Assembly: GCF_017353515.1 (NCBI RefSeq)
Contig: NZ_JAFMPY010000006.1
Location: 1-64,000, forward strand
DNA length: 64,000 nt
Direction of reading: 5' to 3'
DNA from: Jiella sonneratiae
GTDB taxonomy: Bacteria > Pseudomonadota > Alphaproteobacteria > Rhizobiales > Rhizobiaceae
Below the pieces are notes generated by a model. It worked only from the letters and a program-made list of their open reading frames with translations, did not search any database and was not told the origin of the DNA. Position 1 is the first letter of the stretch, and each line of letters opens with the position of its first letter. Both the position numbers and the translations under genes were made by a program. Below are positions 39,815-48,396 of this stretch, in pieces.

Positions 39815-40205
39815 GAAGCGGCAAGCCGTTGACGAGCGCGTGGCCGGGCTTCAGCTGCCGCACGACCTTCGGCGGGCGTTTGCCCGGCGAGCCGTCGACG
39901 ACGATCTGGCCCCTGCGGACGTCGAAGCTGTAGTTGACGCCGTTGCAGGCCACCGGCGTTCCGAAGGTGCTTTCGGAAAAGGAATTGAGATTGATCGTGC
40001 GGCAATCGCCGATCGGCTTCGACACCCGCTCGCCGGTCTCGAGATCGATGACGATGGCGTTCAGCCGGTAGCCACCGGTGATCTCGGCGAATTCGAAGGC
40101 CGTCTCGTAGCGGGCGAGGGGGGTATTGGCGGCCGAGGGATCCGGAGCGGGCGAATCGGAAAACGGGATCGCGATGGCGCCGGCGAGAAAGACGGTCTCA
40201 AGCAT
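39789..40205 (-). CDS. Small exported protein of unknown function
   Basis: 138-aa frame starting MLETVFLAGAIAIPFSDS, a short and weak signal-like segment, followed by a regular beta-rich sequence with two cysteines (GDCRTINL and PVACNGVNY), consistent with one disulfide in the periplasm. The C-terminus KPGHALVNGLPLLIEKGRGK is basic. GGGAGGAACCTCG upstream is a good ribosome-binding site. It is convergent with, and overlaps by 26 bp, the CtrA-box lipoprotein. Function unknown; the gene is probably real given start signals and normal third-position GC. Confidence 0.6.
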   Translation of the reverse strand: MLETVFLAGAIAIPFSDSPAPDPSAANTPLARYETAFEFAEITGGYRLNAIVIDLETGERVSKPIGDCRTINLNSFSESTFGTPVACNGVNYSFDVRRGQIVVDGSPGKRPPKVVRQLKPGHALVNGLPLLIEKGRGK

Positions 40206-40378
40206 CGAGGTTCCTCCCAGTCGGACCGGTCCGTGCCCGAGGATCCGGGCCTGGCCGATCCGCAGCCGGACCGGCGGGCGTCCGCCCGGACCGGGGTGGA
40301 CCGTTCAGGTCCCGGTCGAGAGCGAGACGGGAGAAGACCGACGGTCCTCCCCCGTCCGCGACTTCGCGTGATCGAGTC

Positions 40379-40678
40379 TCAGCAGGGGACCAGCGTGTAG
40401 TGGTCCTGCTCGACGAGCTTCTTGGTGGTCACGTACACGGCCGGATTCCGGCGGTGGTAGATGTGGTTGCCGTCGACGATGTCGCCTTCCCACGACGTGC
40501 TCTCGTGCTGAACGAGCTTGCCGCGCGTGTTGTACTTGTAGGTGGAAGGAACATACTCGACGAGGTAGCACTTGGCACCCCGTTCATCGACTTCTTTCTT
40601 GTACCACTTCGCGTCGGCGGTCCCCGCGAAGGAGACTGCACCGGCAGCGGCGATCAGCGTGAGCAGCACTTTGCGCAT
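40379..40678 (-). CDS. Small secreted protein of unknown function
   Basis: 99 aa: a clear signal peptide (MRKVLLTLIAAAGAVSFAGTADA, cleavage after ADA) and a 76-residue mature part rich in Lys, Tyr and His with two cysteines (AKCYLVEY and the C-terminal VPC), which may form a disulfide. GGAGG lies about 10 nt before the ATG. Upstream on the same strand TTGATC (40740-40745) and TAATGC (40718-40723) with 16-bp spacing may be its promoter. Small exported proteins of this type are common in rhizobia. Function unknown. Confidence 0.7.
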   Translation of the reverse strand: MRKVLLTLIAAAGAVSFAGTADAKWYKKEVDERGAKCYLVEYVPSTYKYNTRGKLVQHESTSWEGDIVDGNHIYHRRNPAVYVTTKKLVEQDHYTLVPC

Positions 40679-41484
40679 GAGAATAAACGCCTCCGTGTTC
40701 GATGTTGCGCAAGGGAAGCATTAAAGGTCCGTAATCAAAGATCAATAGATTATCGACATTCGAATTGGAAAAAGCGCAATGAGCCACCAGTTGTTCCATT
40801 TTGATACGAAAATCGTGCGGATATGGGGCTCGTCGCAAGGGAAGATCTCATATTGATACTCGGCGGTAACGGCAATGCAAGACCCTTTCTCGGAGGAAAG
40901 GCTGACGAGGGCACTGCCGCCGGACCCGTGGGGGTTGCCGTCGCCTCATGTCATCGGCGGCGCGGCCTGCCGTCGTGGCGGATGCGCGGCGAAGCGCGCT
41001 GCACTGCAAAATCAGGGCGATGCGACGGCGCTCGGGCTGGGGTGCGCGCGGGGTCAGCCGAAGCCTGCCATGGCTCGCCAAGCCGCGGGCCGGCGATTGC
41101 AATCGACGGGCGTCGCCGCCGTCAAGACCGGCGTTGTGGAGATGATCTTCGACTGCCTTTGCGGAAATTCGTGCAACGCCGGTCAGGAAAGACGGGACTT
41201 TGACCTGGCAGCGCTCCCGGCATGCGGCGCAGCCGGAGCCGCGCGGCCTCGGCGTGGCTGCTCGAAACATGAAGGGGCGGTCGGCCGCTCGTGGACCGGA
41301 GGGCGGCCGCCATCGGCGCGCCGGCGCCCGGGCGTGCGAGGGCCTGTGCGGGCGGGGCGGGCTTGCGGCCGGCCCTCGGACCGGCCAGGGGATCGGATGA
41401 GACGCTTGGATCGCGGTCGCACCGAATGTCGTCTCAAATGTCAGATCCGAAAAATCCGCCAGGGTCGGACACCTGGCTGGTGGC
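40679..41484. other. 806-bp stretch without a supported gene
   Basis: The first 180 bp are AT-rich and hold the promoter of the small secreted protein. From about 40870 to 41460 open frames exist on both strands (longest near 40875-41498 plus and 40848-41270 minus), but none has a ribosome-binding site, a recognisable motif or consistent codon bias. A short hairpin GCCAGG/CCTGGC (41457-41476) sits next to the ribB stop and could terminate ribB. The region may contain gene debris or an unrecognised RNA. Confidence 0.4.
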
Positions 41485-42621
41485 CTAATCCTCGTTGATC
41501 AGCACGGTCTCGCAGACCTCGATGCCGAAGCCGCTCAGCCCCACGAAGGCGCGCTGATGCGTCGCGAGGACGGCGATCGACGAGACGCCGAGATCGCGCA
41601 GGATCTGCGCCCCGACGCCGACCTCGCGCCAGCGCTGCCGGCGCAGCCGGGCACTGAGATGACGCTCGCCGTCGGTGACCGGGCCCTCGCCCTCGGGCGG
41701 CTTGACCCCGAGGTCGTCGATCTGCGGCGCGCGCAGCAGCATGACGACGCCGCAGCCGCTGGCGCCGATCTTCTCGACGGCGGCATCGACCCAGCTGCGG
41801 CCGCCTCCGACGCGCGCGAGGAGGTCGAGCACCGGCTGCTCGCGATGGATGCGGGTCGGCACGTGGTTGCGGCCGCGCACGTCGCCATGCACGAAGACGA
41901 CGTGCTGGGTCTCGTCGAAGGGCGTCTCGTAGACGCGGATCCGCCCGTCGAGCCCGGCGAAGGCGAAGGTCTCCTCCCGCACGCAGGTGACGAAGGATTC
42001 GCGGCGCACCCGGTAGGAGATGAGGTCCTCGATCGAGACGATCTTGAGGCCGTGCTCGCGGGCGAAGGGGACGAGTTCGGGCAGGCGCTTGACCGTGCCG
42101 TCGTCGTTGACGACCTCGGCGAGGACGCCGCCCGGCTCGAGCCCGGCGAGGCGGGCGAGGTCGACGCCGGCCTCGGTATGGCCGGAGCGGATCAGGACGC
42201 CGCCCTCGCGGGCGATCAGCGGAAAGATGTGGCCGGGCCGCAGGAAGTCGGTCGGGCCGCAATTGCCGTTCAGAAGGGCGCGGCAGGTGTTCGCCCGCTC
42301 CTCGGCGGCGATCCCCGTGGTCATCCCGACCTTGTAGTCGACCGAGACGGTGAAGGCGGTGCGCATCGGATCGAGATTGTTGGCGACCATCGGCGGCAGG
42401 TTGAGCGTCTCGGCCCGCTCGCCGGTCATCGGCACGCAGATGATGCCGCTGGTGTGGCGGATCATGAAGGCCATCTTCTCCGGCGTCGCCTTGCTGGCGG
42501 CCATGATGAGGTCGCCCTCGTTCTCGCGGTCGGTGTCGTCGACGACCACCACGAGCTCGCCCTCGGCGATCGCCGCGATCGCGTCTTCGATGGGGTCGAG
42601 GGTGAGATCCTGGTCGCTCAT
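41485..42621 (-). CDS. ribB: 3,4-dihydroxy-2-butanone-4-phosphate synthase with decayed GTP cyclohydrolase II domain
   Basis: 378 aa. Residues about 8-205 are a complete DHBP synthase: GELVVVVDDTDRENEGDL, FMIRHTSGIICVPM, GMTTGIAAEERANT, FPLIAREGGVLIRSGHTEAG. This makes the four-carbon unit used by RibH. The C-terminal half has the fold pattern of GTP cyclohydrolase II, but the zinc motif with its three Cys (normally LTGDVFGSxRCDCG-like) is gone; the matching place reads VFVHGDVRGRNHVPT. It therefore should not open GTP, and a separate RibA is expected elsewhere. Such RibB forms with a residual RibA half are seen in other alphaproteobacteria. No FMN riboswitch is visible upstream. It is not linked to the ribDEH operon at 6-8.6 kb. 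Confidence 0.88.
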   Translation of the reverse strand: MSDQDLTLDPIEDAIAAIAEGELVVVVDDTDRENEGDLIMAASKATPEKMAFMIRHTSGIICVPMTGERAETLNLPPMVANNLDPMRTAFTVSVDYKVGMTTGIAAEERANTCRALLNGNCGPTDFLRPGHIFPLIAREGGVLIRSGHTEAGVDLARLAGLEPGGVLAEVVNDDGTVKRLPELVPFAREHGLKIVSIEDLISYRVRRESFVTCVREETFAFAGLDGRIRVYETPFDETQHVVFVHGDVRGRNHVPTRIHREQPVLDLLARVGGGRSWVDAAVEKIGASGCGVVMLLRAPQIDDLGVKPPEGEGPVTDGERHLSARLRRQRWREVGVGAQILRDLGVSSIAVLATHQRAFVGLSGFGIEVCETVLINED

Positions 42622-42738
42622 GGTTCGTCCTGTATGCCGGGGCCGGTGGTGGCCGCTCGATGGGTCCTGCGGGCGTTGCTGCGGGCTTTTACGTCCGAAC
42701 CGCCCTGCGCTTCAATCGCCGCGGCGCGGCAGCTTCGC

Positions 42739-43197
42739 TCAGCCGCGGCCGCGATAGGGCGGCACGCCCTGATCCGGCAGGAAGACGCCCTCCGGCGCCG
42801 GGCCGGTCTGCCAGAAGACGTCGATCGGGATGCCGCCGCGCGGATACCAGTAGCCGCCGATCCTGAGCCACAGGGGCGCGGTCGCCGCGACGATCCGGCG
42901 CGCGATCGCAACCGTGCAGTCCTCGTGAAAGGCGCCGTGGTTGCGGAAGCTGGTCAGGAAGAGCTTCAGCGACTTCGATTCGACGAGCCGCCGGTCCGGC
43001 GCGTAGTCGATGACGATGTGCGCGAAGTCCGGCTGGCCGGTCACCGGACAGAGCGAGGTGAACTCCGGCGCCGTGAAGCGCACGATCGTCGGCGGCCCGT
43101 CCGGGCGGTGGTAGGGCACGGTTTCGAGCACCGCCTGCTCGGGCGAGGCGGCGGGGCGGCTCGACTGGCCGAGCTGGGTGAGATTGTCGGGGGACAT
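42739..43197 (-). CDS. queF: NADPH-dependent preQ0 reductase QueF
   Basis: Reduces 7-cyano-7-deazaguanine (preQ0) to preQ1 on the queuosine tRNA pathway. 152 aa, the short single-domain type: [38 protein letters not shown] with the catalytic Cys, [21 protein letters not shown] (the QueF-specific E(S/L)K-S-K-L-Y/F motif) and the C-terminal [10 protein letters not shown] chose the ATG at 43197, giving [11 protein letters not shown]; an upstream ATG at 43248 is possible but adds non-conserved residues. Upstream of ribB on the same strand, 117 bp apart. Confidence 0.93.
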   Translation of the reverse strand: MSPDNLTQLGQSSRPAASPEQAVLETVPYHRPDGPPTIVRFTAPEFTSLCPVTGQPDFAHIVIDYAPDRRLVESKSLKLFLTSFRNHGAFHEDCTVAIARRIVAATAPLWLRIGGYWYPRGGIPIDVFWQTGPAPEGVFLPDQGVPPYRGRG

Positions 43198-43322
43198 TCG
43201 ATTTCCTACTCTGTCCGACGGCGGCGTCGTGGACGTGACCGGTGACATGCGGGATCGAGCCGTGGCCAGAAGGAATTCGCCTGGAGCTCGATCGAAATTT
43301 TCTCCATTTTCGAGAATATGTT

Positions 43323-43544
43323 ATGAAAATTGAGATCAGGCGTCGAAACGAGCGGGTAAAGCTGGCGTCCTCGGCGATCAACGCGATTTCGCTTGCCTTC
43401 TTTATTTCGGGAATCGTGGCGCCGCTGTTCGAGGTGAGTGAGAAGCTGCAATCTCGGGCATATGTTTGGGTATGGATCCTGCTGGCTATTCTCCTTCACT
43501 TCATGGCGCAGCTTCTGCTCGGTTTCCTTCAGGATGAGGGCTGA
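43323..43544 (+). CDS. Small two-helix membrane protein (first gene of HicA cassette)
   Basis: 73 aa starting MKIEIRRRNERVKL, a basic amphipathic head, followed by two membrane helices (about residues 18-36, ISLAFFISGIVAPLF, and 47-68, VWVWILLAILLHFMAQLLL). A longer frame from 43242 exists, but the ATG at 43323 begins the basic head and avoids running into the queF promoter. G+C is visibly lower than in flanking genes. The next gene starts 3 bp after its stop. I do not recognise a named family; small two-helix proteins with such heads occur beside toxin and phage-defence genes, but that is only an impression. Confidence 0.65.
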   Translation: MKIEIRRRNERVKLASSAINAISLAFFISGIVAPLFEVSEKLQSRAYVWVWILLAILLHFMAQLLLGFLQDEG

Positions 43545-43547
43545 TAC

Positions 43548-43853
43548 ATGCCTGATCCTGCTCTCTATATCATGCCGGCCGTGGCGGTGATCCTGTCGCT
43601 CGGCGCATACGCATATTTTTGGTTGACCACTCCGGAGGCTCGGCAAGATCTCGACAGTGACGTGGCGTTCGACGTCGATCTCGTTCGCGACGAAGAGGCG
43701 GATGTCTGGACTGCGGCAAACGAGGCCATCCCGATAGCGGTGGAGGCCCCGTCCTATCAGCAGCTTCTCGACGACGTGCGACTCATTTCCCGGGACCTGG
43801 CACGGCTGAATCTGCAATCGGACCAGGTGAAAATCCGCTTCCATGTCCGGTGA
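43548..43853 (+). CDS. Single-pass membrane protein (second gene of HicA cassette)
   Basis: 101 aa with one N-terminal membrane helix (about residues 7-25, IMPAVAVILSLGAYAYFWL) and an acidic soluble part (DSDVAFDVDLVRDEEADVW), ending in a helical, more basic tail (SYQQLLDDVRLISRDLARLN). It does not show the HicB antitoxin pattern (no partial RNase H fold, no ribbon-helix-helix) even though it stands in the antitoxin position. It overlaps the HicA-like gene by 11 bp. The acidic domain could neutralise a basic toxin at the membrane; this is inference only. Confidence 0.65.
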   Translation: MPDPALYIMPAVAVILSLGAYAYFWLTTPEARQDLDSDVAFDVDLVRDEEADVWTAANEAIPIAVEAPSYQQLLDDVRLISRDLARLNLQSDQVKIRFHVR

Positions 43854-44109
43854 TCCGGAGAGGCTGCACGACAGGGAGACCGTGTTGTCGGAATTGTACA
43901 GGCAGATATCGGCGATCCTGCGCGAGAACGGTTGCGAATTCGCGCGGCAGGCCGGCTCGCATGAATTATGGTACAGCCCGCACACCCGCAGGCATTTTTC
44001 CGTGCCTGTCGAGACGAAGAGCCGGCATACGGTCGATGCCGTATTGAGGCAGGCCGGCATCAGACAGAAGATCGACCCCGTGGGGTTAAAGCCGTTGTCG
44101 CCCGCTTGA
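43843..44109 (+). CDS. HicA-like mRNA interferase
   Basis: 88 aa with the HicA double-stranded-RNA-binding-like pattern: ISAILRENGCEFARQAGSHELWY, where His40 (codon 43960-43962) matches the catalytic His of HicA toxins, then SPHTRRHFSVPVETKSRHTVDAVLRQAGI. HicA family toxins cleave mRNA and tmRNA and are normally paired with HicB. Here no HicB is encoded on either side; instead two small membrane proteins precede it in a coupled operon. G+C is lower than average, suggesting acquisition. The frame starts inside the preceding gene at an ATG 11 bp before its stop. Confidence 0.8.
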   Translation: MSGDPERLHDRETVLSELYRQISAILRENGCEFARQAGSHELWYSPHTRRHFSVPVETKSRHTVDAVLRQAGIRQKIDPVGLKPLSPA

Positions 44110-44173
44110 TCGAGATGCGAGAAGTGATCGCGGCGGATCTGAGCATCTTCGGCCGCAAGTCTGACGGGCGCAC

Positions 44174-45058
44174 ATGATCGACAAGCTGGAATATCTGATA
44201 GCGCTGGCGGGCGAGCGGCATTTCGGCCGCGCCGCCGACCGGCTCGGCATCACCCAGCCGACGCTCTCGGCCGGCATCCGCCAGCTCGAGGAGCGGCTGG
44301 GCACGACGCTGGTCAACCGCGGCTCGCGCTATCGCGGCCTGACCGAGGAGGGCGAGCGCGCCCTCGCCTGGGCGCGGCGCATCGTCGACGACGTCAGGAC
44401 GATGCGCGAGGAGATCCACACCGTCCGCAAGGGGCTCTCCGGTCACCTGAGGATCGGGGCCGTGCCGACGAGCCTTGCCATCGTCTCGCGGCTGACCGCG
44501 CCGTTCCACCAGAAGCACGAGAACGTCACCTTCGAGGTCACCTCCCAGACCTCGACGGAGATCCTCGCCGCCATCGAGAATTTCGAGATCGACATCGCGC
44601 TGACCTATGTCGACGACGAACGCCTGCGCAAGCTCGACACCCATGTCCTCTACGAGGAGCACTACTGCCTGGTGACGCGCAAGGGCAGCGGCTTCGACGA
44701 CCGCGACTGGGTGACCTGGGAGGAGGTGGCGACGCTGAAGCTCGGCCTGCTCAGCCCGACCATGCAGAACCGGCAGATCCTCAACCGGCATCTCGGGGCA
44801 GGCGGCCGGCGGATCCGGACCGTGACGGAATCGAATTCGATGATCGCGCTCCTGTCGCAGACGCGGCTCGCCGGCATCGCCACCGTCATGCCGCTGCGCT
44901 CGGCGGCGGTCCTCGGCCTCGCCGATCCGCTGATGGCGATCCCGATCACCGGCCCCGACGTCGGCTACCGGATCGGCCTCGTCACGGCGAGGCGCGAATT
45001 GCGGCCGCCGATCGTCGCGGCCTTCTGGGAGGAGTCGCGGCTCATCGTCGACGTCTGA
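44174..45058 (+). CDS. LysR-family regulator (FdsR/CynR-like)
   Basis: 294-aa LysR regulator: MIDKLEYLIALAGERHFGRAADRLGITQPTLSAGIRQLEERLG is the winged helix-turn-helix, followed by a linker helix and an effector domain with GHLRIGAVPTSLAIVSRLT. The start sequence and IDIALTYVDDERL closely resemble the LysR proteins that in many rhizobia precede formate dehydrogenase genes (fdsGBACD). No fds genes are present here, so the target is unknown. It follows the HicA cassette by 64 bp but has normal G+C, so probably belongs to the core genome. Confidence 0.85.
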   Translation: MIDKLEYLIALAGERHFGRAADRLGITQPTLSAGIRQLEERLGTTLVNRGSRYRGLTEEGERALAWARRIVDDVRTMREEIHTVRKGLSGHLRIGAVPTSLAIVSRLTAPFHQKHENVTFEVTSQTSTEILAAIENFEIDIALTYVDDERLRKLDTHVLYEEHYCLVTRKGSGFDDRDWVTWEEVATLKLGLLSPTMQNRQILNRHLGAGGRRIRTVTESNSMIALLSQTRLAGIATVMPLRSAAVLGLADPLMAIPITGPDVGYRIGLVTARRELRPPIVAAFWEESRLIVDV

Positions 45059-45114
45059 ACGCGCATCGAGCGCGGCCCGTCGAGGAGAAGCCCGTTCCCC
45101 CGGAACCTGCGCTC

Positions 45115-45342
45115 TCAATTCGCGCGCCGCTTCTCCCGGCGCTCGTAGAGCGACTTGGCGAGTTCGCCCAGAGACCCGAGGAACATCCCCGCCGAACCCG
45201 CGACGAACAGCCAGACGGCGAGCGTGTGCCAGGCCTTGAAGGTCTCGAAGAACAGCACCGAGCCGACGACGAAGCAGAAATTGCCGAAAAGCCCGATCCC
45301 GAGATGGATCCAGGCATAGTCGCGGACGATGGTCTGGAGCAT
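45115..45342 (-). CDS. YrhK-like small membrane protein
   Basis: 75 aa with two predicted helices (about residues 11-32, LGIGLFGNFCFVVGSVLFF, and 38-58). The pattern of a Tyr/Trp-rich head, GxxGNxxFxxGSxLFF and a basic tail (LYERREKRRAN) matches the YrhK domain. Function is unknown. Convergent with the LysR gene and downstream of the thioesterase gene on the same strand; an operon with it is likely (58 bp apart). Confidence 0.7.
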   Translation of the reverse strand: MLQTIVRDYAWIHLGIGLFGNFCFVVGSVLFFETFKAWHTLAVWLFVAGSAGMFLGSLGELAKSLYERREKRRAN

Positions 45343-45400
45343 GGTCGGCTCCCGTTTCGTGGTTGGTCCTTCGGGGAGGCGGCGCCGGCCGCGCGCCGGC

Positions 45401-45799
45401 TCAGTCGAGCGTTTCGGCCGGGACCGTCGAGGGCCGGCCCTCGTCGTCGATCGCCACCATGACGAAGCTGCCTTCGGTCACCTTGGCCTCGACGCGGCTG
45501 GTGCGCCGCTGGGTCCAGGCCTCGATGGCCAGGGTGATCGAGGTCCGGCCCACCTTCTCGATCGCCGTGTAGACGCAGAGCGTGTCGCCGATCTTCACCG
45601 GCTTCTTGAAGACGAGGGCGTTGATCGCGACCGTGGCGACGCGCCCCCGGGCACGCTCCGAGGCCCGGATGCCGGCGGCAAGGTCCATCTGCGAGACCAC
45701 CCAGCCGCCGAAGATATCGCCATTGGCATTGGCGTCGGCGGGCATCGCCGGAATGCGGACGGTGAGTTCGCCCTTCGGCAATTCGTCGGTTTCGTCCAT
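45401..45799 (-). CDS. Acyl-CoA thioesterase, hotdog fold (YciA-like)
   Basis: 132 aa. The single hotdog domain shows [29 protein letters not shown], the acyl-CoA thioesterase motif with the catalytic Asp region, then [22 protein letters not shown] and [22 protein letters not shown]. YciA-type enzymes hydrolyse a range of acyl-CoAs in the cytoplasm. I chose the ATG at 45799; an upstream ATG at 45841 adds 14 charged residues. Divergent from the CobW-type gene. Confidence 0.9.
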   Translation of the reverse strand: MDETDELPKGELTVRIPAMPADANANGDIFGGWVVSQMDLAAGIRASERARGRVATVAINALVFKKPVKIGDTLCVYTAIEKVGRTSITLAIEAWTQRRTSRVEAKVTEGSFVMVAIDDEGRPSTVPAETLD

Positions 45800-46013
45800 T
45801 CCGGTTCCATCCCCTCGATCCGCAAAAATGTCCGCCCGCAAGCCCCCTCATAGGAAGGGGATGACGCGCCGAAGGCAAGCCGCAAGGCGCCTGCGGCAGG
45901 GTCCCCCGGCAAGAAACTCCCCCGTGCAATCCGGGTCGGGCGGGATTATATGCGGGGCATTGCGGCAAGGCCCCAGGCCTCGCCACGCCAGTCGCATCAC
46001 GAAGGAAATTCCG

Positions 46014-47117
46014 ATGTCAGAGACGCAGGCCGCTCCGATTCCCGTGACCGTCCTCACCGGCTATCTCGGCTCCGGCAAGACGACCCTCCTCAACCGGATC
46101 CTCTCGGAAGACCATGGCCGCCGCTATGCCGTCATCGTCAACGAATTCGGCGAGATCGGCATCGACAACGACCTCATCGTCGAGAGCGACGAGGAGATCT
46201 ACGAGATGAACAACGGCTGCGTCTGCTGCACGGTGCGCGGCGACCTGGTGCGCGTCGTCGAGGGCCTGACGAGGCGCAAGGGCCGCTTCGACGCGATCGT
46301 CGTCGAGACGACCGGCCTCGCCGACCCGGTGCCCGTCGCCCAGACCTTCTTCATGGACGAGGACGTCAGGGCAAAGACCGAGCTCGACGCCGTGGTCGCG
46401 CTGGTCGACGCCAAGCACCTGCCGCAGCGGCTGAAGGACAGCCGCGAGGCGGAGGACCAGATCGCCTTTGCCGACGTCGTCCTCCTCAACAAGACCGACC
46501 TCGTTTCCGCCGACGAACTCGCGGCCGTCGAGGCGACGGTGCGCGCCATCAACCCGCATGCCGTCGTCCACCGCACCGAGCGGGCCGGCGTCGATCTGGC
46601 GAAGGTGCTCGGCCAGAAGGCCTTCGACCTGAAGCGGGTGCTCGACGGCGACCCGGCCTTTCTCGAGGAGGCCGCGCAGGCCCACGATCATGACGACCAC
46701 GTCTGCGGGCCGGACTGCGACCACGACCACCATCATCACGGCCACGGCCATGACGGGCACGATCACGGGCACCATCATCACGGCGCCGTCGCGCCGATCC
46801 ACGACGTTACCGTGACCTCGATCTCGCTGAAGGGCGGGGCGCTCGACCCGAAGAAGTTCTTCCCCTGGATCCAGGCGCTGACCCAGGAGCAGGGGCCGAA
46901 CATCCTGCGGCTCAAGGGCATCATCGCCTTTGCCGACGATCCGGACCGCTACGTCGTGCAGGGGGTCCACATGATCATCGAGGGCGACCACCAGCGGCCG
47001 TGGCGCGAGGACGAGCCGCGCGCGAGCCGCCTCGTCTTCATCGGCCGCCGGCTCGATCGCGAGGAACTGGAGGCCGGCTTCGCCGCCTGTGCGGCAAAGG
47101 CGAAGGCGCCGGCCTGA
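46014..47117 (+). CDS. CobW/COG0523-family GTP-dependent metal chaperone with His-rich loop
   Basis: 367 aa. G domain: [20 protein letters not shown] (Walker A), [12 protein letters not shown] carrying the CxCC metal site, ETTGLADP, and NKTDL. Residues about 222-257 form a dense His/Asp loop with [19 protein letters not shown]-type sequence, a strong zinc or cobalt ligand. The C-terminal CobW_C domain (about 262-360) includes KFFPWIQAL and [13 protein letters not shown]0523 proteins deliver metal ions to client enzymes or work under zinc limitation; the loop suggests zinc, but no Zur box was found in the divergent promoter. The ATG at 46014 has GAAGGAAA upstream. Coupled by a 1-bp overlap to the WD40 gene. 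Confidence 0.9.
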   Translation: MSETQAAPIPVTVLTGYLGSGKTTLLNRILSEDHGRRYAVIVNEFGEIGIDNDLIVESDEEIYEMNNGCVCCTVRGDLVRVVEGLTRRKGRFDAIVVETTGLADPVPVAQTFFMDEDVRAKTELDAVVALVDAKHLPQRLKDSREAEDQIAFADVVLLNKTDLVSADELAAVEATVRAINPHAVVHRTERAGVDLAKVLGQKAFDLKRVLDGDPAFLEEAAQAHDHDDHVCGPDCDHDHHHHGHGHDGHDHGHHHHGAVAPIHDVTVTSISLKGGALDPKKFFPWIQALTQEQGPNILRLKGIIAFADDPDRYVVQGVHMIIEGDHQRPWREDEPRASRLVFIGRRLDREELEAGFAACAAKAKAPA

Positions 47118-48094
47118 TGCCTTCGATCGCTGCCTACGACTTTTCCGACTTCGTCGAGACCACCTGTTTCCTGAAGGGCCAGCCGGCCTTCGCGCTGGCC
47201 GACGGGACGCTGCGCCTGCCGGCCGGCGGCGAGCGGACGCTGACGCTGCATGAAGGCGGGCTGCTCGCCGCGGTCTACGATCCGTTCGGCAGGCGGCTTC
47301 TGTCCGGCGGCGAGGACGGCCGCGTCGTCGCGACGGCGGACGGCGCGGCGGTCTCGGAGATCGCCGCCATCGGCCGCAAATGGGTCGGGGCGGTCGCCGG
47401 CGGGCCGGGCGGTGCCGTCGCCTTCGCCTCGGGCCGCAGCGCCTTCTTCAAGCCGGAAAAGGGCGCGCCGAAGGAACTGCGGCACGAGCGCACCGTCGAG
47501 GGCGTCGCCTTCGCCCCGAAGGGCACCCGGCTCGCCACCGCCCGCTACGACGGCGCCTCCCTGTATTTCCCGGCGACCGACGCCGCGCCGGTCTCCCTCG
47601 ACTGGAAGGGCGCGCATCTCGGCGTCGGCTTCTCGCCGGACGGACGTTTCCTGGTGACGATGATGCAGGAAAACGCCTTGCACGGCTGGCGCGTCGAGGA
47701 CGGCCGGCACATGCGCATGACCGGCTATCCGGCCAAGGTGAAGGGCTGGTCGTGGTCGGCCAAGGGCAGGTTCCTCGCCACCACCGGCGCGCCGGCGGCG
47801 ATCCTCTGGCCGTTCTCGGGCAAGGACGGGCCGATGGGCAAGGCGCCGCTCGAACTCGGCACGCGCGGCGATTCCATGGTCACCGCCGTCGCCTGCCATC
47901 CGGCCGAGGAGATGCTGGCGATCGGCTATCAGGACGGGATGATCCTCGCCGTCCGCTTCGCCGATTCCAAGGAAGCGCTCTTGCGCCGGGGCGGCACGTC
48001 GCCGGTCAGGACGATGGCCTGGGACGCGGATGGCGGGCTCATCGCCTTCGGCGCGGAGAACGGCGAGGCAGGCGTTGTGGATATTGCGGGGTGA
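47117..48094 (+). CDS. WD40-repeat protein
   Basis: 325 aa made mostly of WD40-like blades: LLAAVYDPFGRRLLSGGEDGRV, VEGVAFAPKGTRLATARYDGA, LGVGFSPDGRFLVTMMQENALHGWRV-type strings and a final VRTMAWDADGGLIAFGAENG. Six or seven blades can be counted, enough for one beta-propeller. No signal peptide. It begins in the stop codon of the CobW-type gene (TGATG), so the two are coupled; a scaffold role with the metal chaperone is a reasonable guess. This pairing is, as far as I recall, common in Rhizobiales. Confidence 0.85.
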   Translation: MPSIAAYDFSDFVETTCFLKGQPAFALADGTLRLPAGGERTLTLHEGGLLAAVYDPFGRRLLSGGEDGRVVATADGAAVSEIAAIGRKWVGAVAGGPGGAVAFASGRSAFFKPEKGAPKELRHERTVEGVAFAPKGTRLATARYDGASLYFPATDAAPVSLDWKGAHLGVGFSPDGRFLVTMMQENALHGWRVEDGRHMRMTGYPAKVKGWSWSAKGRFLATTGAPAAILWPFSGKDGPMGKAPLELGTRGDSMVTAVACHPAEEMLAIGYQDGMILAVRFADSKEALLRRGGTSPVRTMAWDADGGLIAFGAENGEAGVVDIAG

Positions 48095-48396
48095 GCATAG
48101 GCGTTCACGCTTAGTGAGTTATCTTGCGTGGCTACGGGTCATCCTGACAGATTGATACTGAAATCGCAGTTGCCGTGTTTGAGGTCTATTGTCTGGCGTT
48201 CGGCAGGGAATGACGTGCGGGACGCGTTCCTTTCTGTGGACGGCGGTCTCGAAGTTGCCTTCGAATGATGACCGAAATTCATCTCTGCCTTACAATATTC
48301 GAAATTTGAACCATATGCGGACTTGAATATCCTTCGATGCATTCTGGCCGCTTTGCTTGCTGATATAAAGGCGGCAGCAAATGATGGAGCGTGAGA
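48095..48396. other. AT-rich spacer before the orphan membrane protein
   Basis: G+C falls sharply after about 48100. No gene is supported; a minus-strand frame (48139-48480) overlaps the next gene and lacks start signals. The segment is part of the low-GC island that extends to about 49450. Confidence 0.5.

Noticed and set aside
40848-41498. Open frames on both strands between the small secreted protein and ribB
   Set aside because: They overlap one another, lack start signals and known motifs, and have mixed codon use.
42622-42738. FMN riboswitch upstream of ribB
   Set aside because: The 117-bp leader lacks the conserved RFN-element strings (for example GGGGCAGGGTG).
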